Assembly (NCBI GenBank): GCA_012271065.1
Contig: JAAXHE010000102.1
Coordinates: 1 to 28,637 of the forward strand
DNA length: 28,637 nucleotides
From: Candidatus Latescibacterota bacterium
GTDB taxonomy: Bacteria; Latescibacterota; UBA2968; GCA-2709665
Direction of reading: 5' to 3'
Of this stretch, positions 17,295-24,076 are shown piece after piece (the stretch's first letter is position 1; each line of letters starts with the position of its first letter). The notes beneath the pieces were generated by a model. The model ran no database searches. It saw only the letters and a list, made by a program, of their open reading frames with translations, and was not told the DNA's origin. The position numbers were made by a program, and so were the translations under genes.

Positions 17295-17828
17295 ATGAGA
17301 GCTATCTACATGGCGTCGGCCGTAATGGCCATTGCAACGGCCCTGGGCGCGGATCCGTGTTTCTCAATGGAGACGCGCGGCCGCAAGGTTCTGAAGAAGT
17401 GGGATGGGAGTTGGAAGCATCACACCGTCGTCAAGCCTGCGGCCTGGTCGCTGGTCGGAGCCGAAATTACGGGTACGTCAACGGCCCGGTGGATCCTGGA
17501 AGACCACTATCAACAGGTAACCGGTCAGAGTGGCGCCTGGCAAACACAGGAGATTCACCGCTTTGACGCCGATAGCGATCAGTATCACAAATGGGTGTTC
17601 GACTCCGACGGCGGGCACTCATTCTGGGTTGGCAAATGGGACGTAGAATCAGAAGCGATGACGTGGAAATACATGGATTTCGGCCAGGGCATATGGGGAA
17701 ACATCGTCAACCGGTTCAGTAGCGATGTCAAATACGAAACGACTCTAATACTGAAAGACAGCAAGGGAAACATGCTGCTGGACATCCGGTCTCAACATAC
17801 GCGAATCGGCGGCCCCCCGAATAGGTGA
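17295..17828 (+). CDS. DUF1579-like exported protein
   Basis: Protein of 177 residues with an N-terminal signal (MRAIYMASAVMAIATALGADP) and a mature part resembling the DUF1579 lipocalin-like family: KKWDGSWKHH, then TGTSTARWILEDHYQQ, then DSDQYHKWVFDSDGGHSFWVGKWD. These proteins form a small beta-barrel; no biochemical function is established. ATG 17295 is chosen because GAAAGGG lies 7 bases upstream and the signal peptide starts there; the frame is open further back but overlaps the end of the glutamine synthetase gene. It follows that gene by 116 bases in the same direction and may be read through. Confidence 0.75.
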   Translation: MRAIYMASAVMAIATALGADPCFSMETRGRKVLKKWDGSWKHHTVVKPAAWSLVGAEITGTSTARWILEDHYQQVTGQSGAWQTQEIHRFDADSDQYHKWVFDSDGGHSFWVGKWDVESEAMTWKYMDFGQGIWGNIVNRFSSDVKYETTLILKDSKGNMLLDIRSQHTRIGGPPNR

Positions 17829-18011
17829 CCTGCAGGCGCTTCCAGGACCCGCTTTATCTTGGAGAATCCCTCGGCCGGAACCCCGGGCTGGCAGCAGAAG
17901 ACATCCCAAACGGGCGGCCGTTTGCGTTCCGACAGCAGGCGCCGGGGCAAAGCGGGGTTTCCTGTGCCGGCGGCCAGCCCTTCACCACGACCCGGCTTGC
18001 GAAAATTCAGC
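17829..18011. other. Intergenic stretch without recognisable gene
   Basis: Short open frames here have no ribosome-binding site and no recognisable family pattern on either strand. The stretch ends at the porin promoter. Confidence 0.4.
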
Positions 18012-18040
18012 TTGACATTGAACCGGCGCGACCCTAAGAT
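18012..18040 (+). promoter_or_regulatory. Strong sigma70-like promoter for the porin gene
   Basis: A perfect -35 TTGACA (18012-18017), a 17-base spacer and TAAGAT (18035-18040). The predicted start near 18046 coincides with a hairpin, TCCTGT (18047-18052) and ACAGGA (18059-18064). Confidence 0.7.
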
Positions 18041-18045
18041 TAATC

Positions 18046-18236
18046 GTCCTGTTATTCGACAGGATTATTCAAAGTGAACGACATGCCGGTTGGTCGCCGC
18101 GTCGATTGCCGGCCTCAACGCGTCAGCCTCCCCCGATATCAGCTCTTATCACGCATTCACGAAAGTGTTGTCAACTTCCGGTTAGGGTGAGATCCACCGT
18201 GGATACCACCTAACAAAGAATGGAGGAATGAAGAAC
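18046..18236 (+). promoter_or_regulatory. Structured 5' leader of the porin mRNA
   Basis: About 190 nt of untranslated leader. Besides the hairpin at the 5' end, a large stem-loop at 18181-18214 sits just before the ribosome-binding site: GTTAGG (18181-18186) pairs with CCTAAC (18209-18214), and inside it ATCCA (18192-18196) pairs with TGGAT (18200-18204). GGAGGA follows at 18222-18227. This could control translation, but it matches no riboswitch class I recognise. Confidence 0.5.
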
Positions 18237-18983
18237 ATGCCAACTCGCACGCTCGTTCTTGTCGTTACGCTCAGCCTGCTTGCCAGTCCCGCATTCGCCC
18301 AGATAGAGAATATTTCCGTTGAGGGCAGCACCGATCTTGTCACGCATTACATGTTCCGCGGCGTGGCATTTACGGATAGGCCTTCCGCACAGCCATCTCT
18401 TACCCTGGGCTTCGGTGATTCCGGTTTCTCATTCAACATCTGGGGTTCGTGGGCATTAAAGCAGAGGAGCATTCAGGAGGCAGGCGATGAACTCGACTTC
18501 ACGGTTTCGTACGACCGCAATCTGGGAGAGCAATACGAAAACGTGGGGCTAACCGTAGGCATAATTCAATACACGTTTCCAAGCCTGCCGAAGGGCGATA
18601 GACTCACGACGGAGTTTTACGCAGGCCTGAGTCTGGATGTACCAGCCTCCCCGTCACTGACAGTCTATCGCGACCTGGGCCAGTTCGATTACTGGTATGT
18701 CAATGGCAGCATCGGTCATGAAGTTCAACTCACCCCGGAGGGGAACGTCACACTGGGGGTTTCCGCCGATATCGGATACAGCGACGCAACCGACAAATTC
18801 GAATTCAATCACGCCGGTGCGTCGGTTTCGATCGGTGTCAGCCATAGCTACTTCTCGCTGGCGCCCACCATCGGGATCATTCGCCGAACCGAAGAAATAG
18901 AGGCCAGCGATTTCGATTTCCATCGGACCAAAGACGAGCAAAACAGGGTCTGGGGCGGCGTCAGTCTCGGTTTCGCATTTTAG
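18237..18983 (+). CDS. TorF-family putative porin
   Basis: Outer-membrane beta-barrel protein of 248 residues. A clear signal peptide (TLVLVVTLSLLASPAFA) is cleaved before QIENISV. The mature protein begins with the Gcw_chp/TorF pattern STDLVTHYMFRGVAFTDRPS, then shows alternating amphipathic strands (LTLGFGDSGFSFNIWGSWAL, VSADIGYSD) and ends in an aromatic residue (GVSLGFAF), as outer-membrane barrels do. GGAGGA at 18222-18227 is 9 bases before ATG 18237 but directly abuts ATG 18228, so I use the second ATG (MPTRTL). Solute specificity is unknown. The gene is monocistronic, between its own promoter and the terminator at 19066. Confidence 0.85.
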   Translation: MPTRTLVLVVTLSLLASPAFAQIENISVEGSTDLVTHYMFRGVAFTDRPSAQPSLTLGFGDSGFSFNIWGSWALKQRSIQEAGDELDFTVSYDRNLGEQYENVGLTVGIIQYTFPSLPKGDRLTTEFYAGLSLDVPASPSLTVYRDLGQFDYWYVNGSIGHEVQLTPEGNVTLGVSADIGYSDATDKFEFNHAGASVSIGVSHSYFSLAPTIGIIRRTEEIEASDFDFHRTKDEQNRVWGGVSLGFAF

Positions 18984-19065
18984 CAACACAGGGACGGCTT
19001 ATAGCAGGACTCACACTGGCTTTGGGGCTGCATGAGATGCGGCCGCATACATATCGTTGTGTTGG

Positions 19066-19100
19066 CATCGGGACGATCTTAATCGTCCCGATGTCGTTTT
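19066..19100 (+). terminator. Intrinsic terminator after the porin gene
   Basis: A perfect 12-bp stem, CATCGGGACGAT (19066-19077) and ATCGTCCCGATG (19082-19093), with a 4-nt loop, followed by TCGTTTT. It begins 82 bases after the porin stop and marks the left limit of the RND remnant. Confidence 0.8.
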
Positions 19101-19110
19101 GGCCAAACCA

Positions 19111-19335
19111 CAAGCGCGACTGGATCGCCTGCGACCCGTCCTGATGACCGCGGGCACATCCGTCCTGGGTCTGATGCCTATGCTGCTGTCTTCGGGTGTG
19201 GGTGCGGAGACGCAGCGTCCGCTTGCTTCCGTCGTGGTGGGCGGTCTCATCACCTCGACCCTGTTGACCCTGGTCCTTCTGCCGGTGATCTACGAGTGGA
19301 TGGAAAAACGCGCCGAACGGCGGGCAAAACTGTAA
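19111..19335 (+). pseudogene. C-terminal remnant of a CusA/CzcA-type RND efflux transporter
   Basis: About 75 codons match the very end of heavy-metal-efflux RND pumps: RLRPVLMTAGTSVLGLMPML, GAETQRPLASVVVGGLITST and LLTLVLLPVIYEW. Intact proteins are over 1000 residues, so some 93% is missing. The homology starts abruptly just after the porin terminator, and no start codon with a ribosome-binding site lies at its head. The stop TAA at 19333-19335 is 21 bases before the next gene, so the upstream operon was probably once pump-hydrolase. This is a deletion relic, not a functional protein. Confidence 0.85.
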
Positions 19336-19356
19336 GTTCCACAAAAGGAGAGAGCC

Positions 19357-20634
19357 ATGAAAAGCGGCGTCGCATCGTCAGACATAACGCCGGAACCGGG
19401 TCCGGTGCTGCAGGGGCACTGGAGTTCGAATCCCTCCCACTCGGTGCTGTACCCGCTGGAAGTCCGGGCAATCGTGTTCGATGAGGGGGGCGTGAGGACT
19501 GCGATCGCCACCCTGGATGTAATCGGCGTGACGAAAGAGACAACCGACCGGATCCGTGCGCGGGTGTCCGCGGCGTGCGGCATCCCCGGGGATCACGTGA
19601 TGGTGGCGTGCAGCCACACCCATTCAGCCCCGGCAACGCTGCCGTCGCTGGGAATGGAACCGCCTGAGGGGTGGATGGATAAGATCGAGAAAGAAACCGC
19701 GGAGAGCATCGTCCGCGCGGCAGCGGACATCAAGCCGGTACGGATGGGGTTGGGCTGTGGGTCGGCGCACTTCAACATCTGCCGCAGGCCGCTGCCCGGA
19801 ACGTCGGGCATGATGCAGAATTTCGGCGGTATCGTGGATCGGCGCGCCCGCGTGCTTCTGGTCGAGGCGGAGGACGGAACACCGCGGGCGGTACTGTTTC
19901 ACTATTCGTGCCATACCACCACGAAAAGTGGGTCCGAGGGCTATATTTCGCCCGACTACGCGGGTATCGCCCGCCGTGTGATAGAAGATGCGATGGGATG
20001 TAAGGCGCTGTTTCTGGCAGGGTGTTTCGGGAATATCCGGCCCGCGGTAATCAATCGGGAAACAGGAGGGTTCAAATCCGCCACCAAGGCCGAACTGGAC
20101 GCTTGCGGCGAAGAACTGGGCCGGGAAGTGGTGCGCGTGGCAGGGAGCCTGAAGACCCGGCGGTCCTCGCAATTGAATGCGCGGCGAACCGACGTGCGAA
20201 TCGCATTCGGCAAACACGATCCCGTAGAGGACCTCAGGGAGAAGGCGGCTGATGAGAGCGCGAGAGGCCGCCTGCTGACCGGGCCGTGGGCCAGCGGCGT
20301 TCTTGAGATGATCGACAGTGGCGGCATTCCCGACAGCCGCGCAACGGAAATGCAGTTGATGGCGGTAGGCCCGCTGACGTGTGTCACCATACCGGGCGAG
20401 CCGGTACAGGAGATCGGTCACGCGATCGAGAAGCGACTGAGGGGACTGGTCGACGCGGATGACGTCTGGCCGGTTGGATATGCGAATGACGAAATCGGAT
20501 ACCTCTGTACTGATCGGCACTACGAGGAGGGCGGGTACGAGCCCAACGCATACCCCTATTACGGCGAACCGGCAAGGTTCCAGGGCGAGGAGCAAACCAT
20601 CGTTCAGACAGCGGAGTCCCTGGCGAATGGGTAG
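19357..20634 (+). CDS. Neutral/alkaline ceramidase-like metal hydrolase
   Basis: Protein of 425 residues resembling the N-terminal catalytic domain of neutral/alkaline non-lysosomal ceramidases (PF04734). Visible motifs are SGVASSDITPEPG at the start, ATLDVIG (about 52-58), the zinc motif CSHTHSAPAT (H87, H89), FHYSCHTTT (H in the second metal site region) and PDYAGIARRVIE. It lacks a signal peptide and the C-terminal domain of true ceramidases, so a cytoplasmic hydrolase of unknown substrate is more likely than sphingolipid breakdown. AAGGAG lies 6 bases before ATG 19357. Its last 8 bases overlap the next gene, so it is the first gene of a three-gene operon with the oxidoreductase and the rhodanese. 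Confidence 0.85.
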   Translation: MKSGVASSDITPEPGPVLQGHWSSNPSHSVLYPLEVRAIVFDEGGVRTAIATLDVIGVTKETTDRIRARVSAACGIPGDHVMVACSHTHSAPATLPSLGMEPPEGWMDKIEKETAESIVRAAADIKPVRMGLGCGSAHFNICRRPLPGTSGMMQNFGGIVDRRARVLLVEAEDGTPRAVLFHYSCHTTTKSGSEGYISPDYAGIARRVIEDAMGCKALFLAGCFGNIRPAVINRETGGFKSATKAELDACGEELGREVVRVAGSLKTRRSSQLNARRTDVRIAFGKHDPVEDLREKAADESARGRLLTGPWASGVLEMIDSGGIPDSRATEMQLMAVGPLTCVTIPGEPVQEIGHAIEKRLRGLVDADDVWPVGYANDEIGYLCTDRHYEEGGYEPNAYPYYGEPARFQGEEQTIVQTAESLANG

Positions 20635-21703
20635 GAACGTGGCAAACGAACACAGAGAAAACGATGCGCGGTCGGATTCGGCGAACGCATCCGGGCGAGC
20701 CGTCCGGGCTGCGATATACGGTACCGGGTCGTGGGCAAACCAGACCCACATTCCGAACCTGAAGAAGCTGGGCGTGGAAGTCATCGCGGCCTGCGACGTG
20801 GATGCCGCGGCCCTGCGACGTACGGCGGAGCGTTTTGAGATCCCGGCGGTCTATGCCGATGGTCGCGAGATGGTAGAGAACGAGTGGTTCGACGTGCTCT
20901 ATTCGATTGTGCCCGCCTTCGCCCGCACGGACGTCGAAATCAGAGCCGTGGAACGCGGAATTCATCTGTTCAGTGAAAAGCCGCAGGCGCTTCGAATGGC
21001 AGTGGCTCTCGAGATCGACCGGGCGGTCCGGAAGGCGGAGGTATTGAGCACGGTCTGTTTTCGGGAACGATATCGACCGTTGTTCCGGGAGGCGCGGCGG
21101 ATTCTATCGGAAAAGCGGATCGTACACGTCGTGTTTCGATCCGTGGGCGGACCGCCGCCGCGTAAGGAGGGGACAGAACAGGCTTCCTGGTGGCGCCAGA
21201 TGCGCAAGTCGGGGGGGCCGGCGCTCGATTGGGGCGTGCACGCAGTGGATTACATCCGGTTTACGACCGGCTTGGAAGTCGATAAAGTCCAGGCGTTCTA
21301 TTTCGAGCAGTCCGAGGTTTTCAGCGATCCGCTCTCGTCCTCCTTCCATTTCCTGCTGGACAACGGAGCGACAATGACGATGACGTTTGTACGTGCGGAC
21401 CCGTCCGGTACGCCGCAGCCGTGGTTTACGTTTTTCTTTGAAGGGGGGCGACTTGAGATCCACAATTATGACAGGATCGATCTGAACGGAGAGACGGTCT
21501 ATCGGGGCAGTGAGTTCGATCCCTGGTTCGTGCAGGATCGGATCTTTGTGGAGGCGGTGCGTTCCGGTGATCGCGGTGGGATCCTGAATGATTATCACGA
21601 TGGACTCTATTCCCTGGCGCCAATCCTTGCGGGATGGGACTCTGCCCGGCAAGGTGGGCGATGTATTGAAGTCAACGCCTATTACGGTCAGGAGGGACAT
21701 TGA
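20627..21703 (+). CDS. Gfo/Idh/MocA-family NAD(P)-dependent oxidoreductase
   Basis: Protein of 358 residues. The N-terminal Rossmann fold has AAIYGTGSWANQTHIPNLKK (about 28-47), AACDVD as the second-strand acidic end, and the family EKP motif (SEKPQA, E117-K118-P119). The C-terminal alpha/beta domain contains GGPALDWGVHAVDYIRFTTG, where D and H of DWGVHAVD occupy the usual catalytic positions. The substrate is probably a sugar or inositol derivative but cannot be named. ATG 20627 overlaps the preceding stop by 8 bases; GTG 20639 is the alternative, and the first 25 residues are non-conserved in appearance. The stop TGA shares one base with the ATG of the rhodanese gene (TGATG), implying translational coupling. 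Confidence 0.9.
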   Translation: MGRNVANEHRENDARSDSANASGRAVRAAIYGTGSWANQTHIPNLKKLGVEVIAACDVDAAALRRTAERFEIPAVYADGREMVENEWFDVLYSIVPAFARTDVEIRAVERGIHLFSEKPQALRMAVALEIDRAVRKAEVLSTVCFRERYRPLFREARRILSEKRIVHVVFRSVGGPPPRKEGTEQASWWRQMRKSGGPALDWGVHAVDYIRFTTGLEVDKVQAFYFEQSEVFSDPLSSSFHFLLDNGATMTMTFVRADPSGTPQPWFTFFFEGGRLEIHNYDRIDLNGETVYRGSEFDPWFVQDRIFVEAVRSGDRGGILNDYHDGLYSLAPILAGWDSARQGGRCIEVNAYYGQEGH

Positions 21704-22536
21704 TGGATGATAAGGGATATGCGAATCCCGAACTGTTGATGACGCCCGCGCAATTACATGCTCGCCTCCAGGACGCATCGATATGCATTGTGGACGTCCG
21801 GCCCACGCACGAATACGTTTCCGGGCACATTCCGGGGGCGCTGCACCTGGACCTCTACGGAATCAGTCTGAACAACACCGGACGCGAGGCATTCGAAGCG
21901 TTCATGTGGACCCTGGCCTACCTGATGGGAAGCCGGGGAATAAGCTCCGATGCGACGGTGGTGTTTTACGAAAACGACTCCGGGATGCGCGCGGCGCGCG
22001 GTTTCTGGTTCTGTGATTACCTGGGCCACCCAGACGTGCATGTTCTGGACGGGGGGCTTCAGGCCTGGACGGCGGCGGGATTCAAGACCACAGTTGAAGT
22101 CCCGATCCCGGACCAGGCCTCTTTCGAAATGGCGCCCGTCGAGGAACGCCACATTGGCTTCGAAGAGATTCGGGATTCGCTGGGCAAGGCGGATTTCGTG
22201 CCGCTCGATACTCGGAGCGACGACGAATATTTCGGTCGCGTGGCGCGGTCCGCCCGGGGCGGCGCCATTCCCGACGCCGTGCATATCGAGTATCTGAACA
22301 ATCTGGACGAGTCGGGTGCGTTCAAGCCGGCAGAAGCGTTGCGGGTGATGTACGAGCGCGAAGGCGTGATGCCGGAACAGACGGTGGCGTGTTACTGACA
22401 GAGTGGGTACCGTTCCTCCCATTCGTACCTGGCGTTGCGCCTGCTGGGCTTTCGAAATGTGCGCAACTATATCGGGTCGTGGAAGGAATGGGGCGACCGG
22501 CTGGACTTGCCGGTGGAAGTTCCGGAGGCGCCGTAG
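21703..22536 (+). CDS. Two-domain rhodanese sulfurtransferase, probable selenoprotein (Sec232)
   Basis: Reads as a 277-residue thiosulfate/mercaptopyruvate-type sulfurtransferase if the TGA at 22396-22398 is decoded. The N-terminal rhodanese domain (about 12-126; [17 protein letters not shown]) has ENDSG where an active domain would have cysteine, so it is the usual inactive half. The C-terminal domain (about 150-277) has [11 protein letters not shown] and then [22 protein letters not shown], where families have the catalytic loop YCQSGxRxxH. The TGA therefore replaces exactly the persulfide-forming cysteine. The frame continues with typical family sequence ([20 protein letters not shown]) to TAG at 22534-22536. 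GGAGG at 21691-21695 is 7 bases before ATG 21703. C230 gives a C-x-U pair. A single nonsense mutation or a base-calling error is the alternative; termination at TGA would give 231 residues lacking the active site. Confidence 0.8.
22396..22431 (+). promoter_or_regulatory. Candidate bacterial SECIS element in the rhodanese gene
   Basis: Directly after the TGA, bases 22404-22410 can pair with 22425-22431 (five Watson-Crick pairs, GGTAC with GTACC, plus two G-U pairs), leaving a 14-nt loop with G at its second position (22412). A competing 7-bp stem pairs GAGTGGG (22401-22407) with CCCATTC (22418-22424). The loop lies about 12 nt from the TGA, slightly closer than the usual 16-37, so the assignment is tentative. 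Confidence 0.4.
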
Positions 22537-22595
22537 TTGAATCGGGACGGGTGTGTGTTGGAATATGAGGATATCGTGCGGGGGACGGGATGATT

Positions 22596-23069
22596 TCAGA
22601 CCCCTCCCATTTCGCTGACGGCTTCAAATTCACTCTTCTTCACAGGCTGGATGGAAAGTCGCTGGCCCCTGCGAACGACCAGCATTTCTTTCAACGCGGG
22701 ATTGGCTTTGAGGTCTTTAAGATGAACATACGTCTTGAAGGCCTTTTTCCATTTGACGTCCACGGAGAACCAGCGGGGATCGTCGGGGGTTGATTTGGAA
22801 TCGTAGTAGTTGCCGTCGGGATCGAAGGCCGATGGGTCAGGATAGGCCGCGCGCACGATTTCCGCCAGTCCCGCAATGCCGGGTTCGTCGCAGTTCGACT
22901 GGTAGAAGAGGACGACGTCGCCCGTCTGCATGTCGTCCCGGATGAAATTCCGGGCCTGGTAATTACGAACGCCGCGCCACTTTCCAGTGCTGTCCGGGCG
23001 GTTGTTCTTCAGGTCGTCGAAGCTGCACTCGCTGAGTTCGCACTTCATCAGCCAGTATCTTGTCGGCAT
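22596..23069 (-). CDS. EVE-domain protein
   Basis: Single-domain protein of 157 residues with the EVE (PUA-like) pattern: YWLMKCELSECSFDDL at the start, WRGVRNYQARNFIRDDM with GDVVLFYQSNC next, GIAGLAEIVRAAYPDP, then DPRWFSVDVKWKKAF and PALKEMLVVRRGQRLS. The stand-alone form resembles human THYN1 and bacterial YTH/EVE proteins, which bind modified bases in DNA or RNA in an aromatic pocket. Such genes are sometimes near restriction systems, but none is visible here. GAGGAG lies 4-9 bases before ATG 23069. It converges on the rhodanese gene with 59 bases between the stops. The start region overlaps the end of a truncated sulfatase frame. Confidence 0.92.
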   Translation of the reverse strand: MPTRYWLMKCELSECSFDDLKNNRPDSTGKWRGVRNYQARNFIRDDMQTGDVVLFYQSNCDEPGIAGLAEIVRAAYPDPSAFDPDGNYYDSKSTPDDPRWFSVDVKWKKAFKTYVHLKDLKANPALKEMLVVRRGQRLSIQPVKKSEFEAVSEMGGV

Positions 23070-23215
23070 AATCTCCTCGTATACAATTGGGGCGCGGCGC
23101 CCTCCGCCAGTTCATCCAGGTAGGGGGTTTCGAGAACCGGGTGGCCGTCGCACCCTAGGCAGTCACCGCGCTGCTGGTCGGTCGTTATGAGAAGCAGGTT
23201 AGGTCTGGGAGGCAT
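23048..23215 (-). pseudogene. Truncated 5' end of a sulfatase gene
   Basis: The minus strand from ATG 23215 reads RPNLLLITTDQQRGDCLGCD followed by GHPVLETPYLDELAEGA, an unmistakable sulfatase/arylsulfatase N-terminus including the metal-binding aspartate region. After about 41 residues homology stops; the frame ends at 23048, 22 bases inside the EVE gene. The catalytic C/S-x-P-x-R site (normally near residue 50-60) is missing, so it cannot be active. A deletion or the insertion of the EVE segment probably fused the sulfatase start to the EVE gene, which may now use the old sulfatase promoter. Confidence 0.8.
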
Positions 23216-23248
23216 ACACACGCGCGTAGATAGACGGGAAATCCCGGG

Positions 23249-23977
23249 TCAACTTTCATTCAGATAAGTCGTGGTATATTGCCGTTCAACGCGTCCGCTG
23301 GCAAGCATGGATCCGATGACGATGAGCCAGATCAGGAAGCCCGTTCCTACCACCGTATGGAAAGCCGCCGCGCTGTCAAACCAGATGAATAGCATCGCGG
23401 CGCCGAGTACTGCCGATATGGGCGCCACCTTACGCAGCGCGCCGCCCACTTTCCACTGATACCTGGAAGCCACGACCAGGGCGAGCCCAGATGCGGCGAA
23501 TCCCCCCGCGCCAGTGAGCCAGCGCAGGCCCGACATCGACTCGAGCGCGGACATGCCGGGAACAGGTGAGGCCCCGCCGACTGATACGGCTTCGAGCGCG
23601 GGATGCATGGCGATCAGGACTGCGACCCCTCCCGATACCGCGGTGAGCGCGCCCGATAACGCGAACAGGCAGGGGACGGCCGATGTCGCCCAGCCTCCTC
23701 GAATGATCCAGGTTTGCAACAGGAGCAAGCCTGCACCAAGGAGCGCAATGCCGGACAACAGCCGGGCTACTCCTGAAAGGATGTACATGGCCGGACGCCG
23801 TGAAATGGCTGCCAGCGACTCGAGCAGCGTTGGCTGGTCGGCGTCGGCGGCGACCCGCGTGTAGATGAGCGCAACCGTGAAAATTACGGTAAGAAGCAAG
23901 AGAAATCCCGCCTTGCGAGCCGCGCGATCCGGCGACTGGCTCTGCGAGGATGACGTCGAATCGACCGTCTCGGACAT
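23249..23977 (-). CDS. Multi-pass membrane protein of unknown function
   Basis: Protein of 242 residues. A hydrophilic Ser/Gln-rich N-terminus (STSSSQSQSPDRAARK) is followed by about six membrane helices: GFLLLLTVIFTVALIYT, ILSGVARLLSGIALLGAGLL, AVPCLFALSGALTAVSGGVA, WLTGAGGFAASGLALVVAS, APISAVLGAAMLFIWFD and GTGFLIWLIVIGSML. The arrangement vaguely recalls DUF4386-type proteins, but I see no defining motif and do not assign it. AAGGA lies about 10 bases before ATG 23977. It is downstream of the first-listed dipeptidase gene in the same direction, about 100 bases away, and may share its transcript. Confidence 0.7.
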   Translation of the reverse strand: MSETVDSTSSSQSQSPDRAARKAGFLLLLTVIFTVALIYTRVAADADQPTLLESLAAISRRPAMYILSGVARLLSGIALLGAGLLLLQTWIIRGGWATSAVPCLFALSGALTAVSGGVAVLIAMHPALEAVSVGGASPVPGMSALESMSGLRWLTGAGGFAASGLALVVASRYQWKVGGALRKVAPISAVLGAAMLFIWFDSAAAFHTVVGTGFLIWLIVIGSMLASGRVERQYTTTYLNES

Positions 23978-24076
23978 GCCTGGGCGTCCTTCAATGGCAG
24001 TGATGGGAAATTGAATGGACTCGAGGCCGCGGTCCCGACCCCTCGCGTTTCTTCCATCTTGCGCTCAACGGATCTT

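Noticed and set aside
17825..18077. Small open frames between the DUF1579-like and porin genes
   Set aside because: There is no ribosome-binding site and no conserved pattern; the region overlaps the porin promoter.
19624..20784. Open frame of 386 codons antisense to the ceramidase-like gene
   Set aside because: It is a shadow of high GC at third positions in the real gene, with no start signal or recognisable motif.
21703..22536. General reassignment of TGA (alternative genetic code) as the reason for rhodanese read-through
   Set aside because: TGA ends the PtsN-like, BatA-like, pilin-like and Gfo/Idh/MocA genes at natural positions, and no other gene here has an internal TGA.
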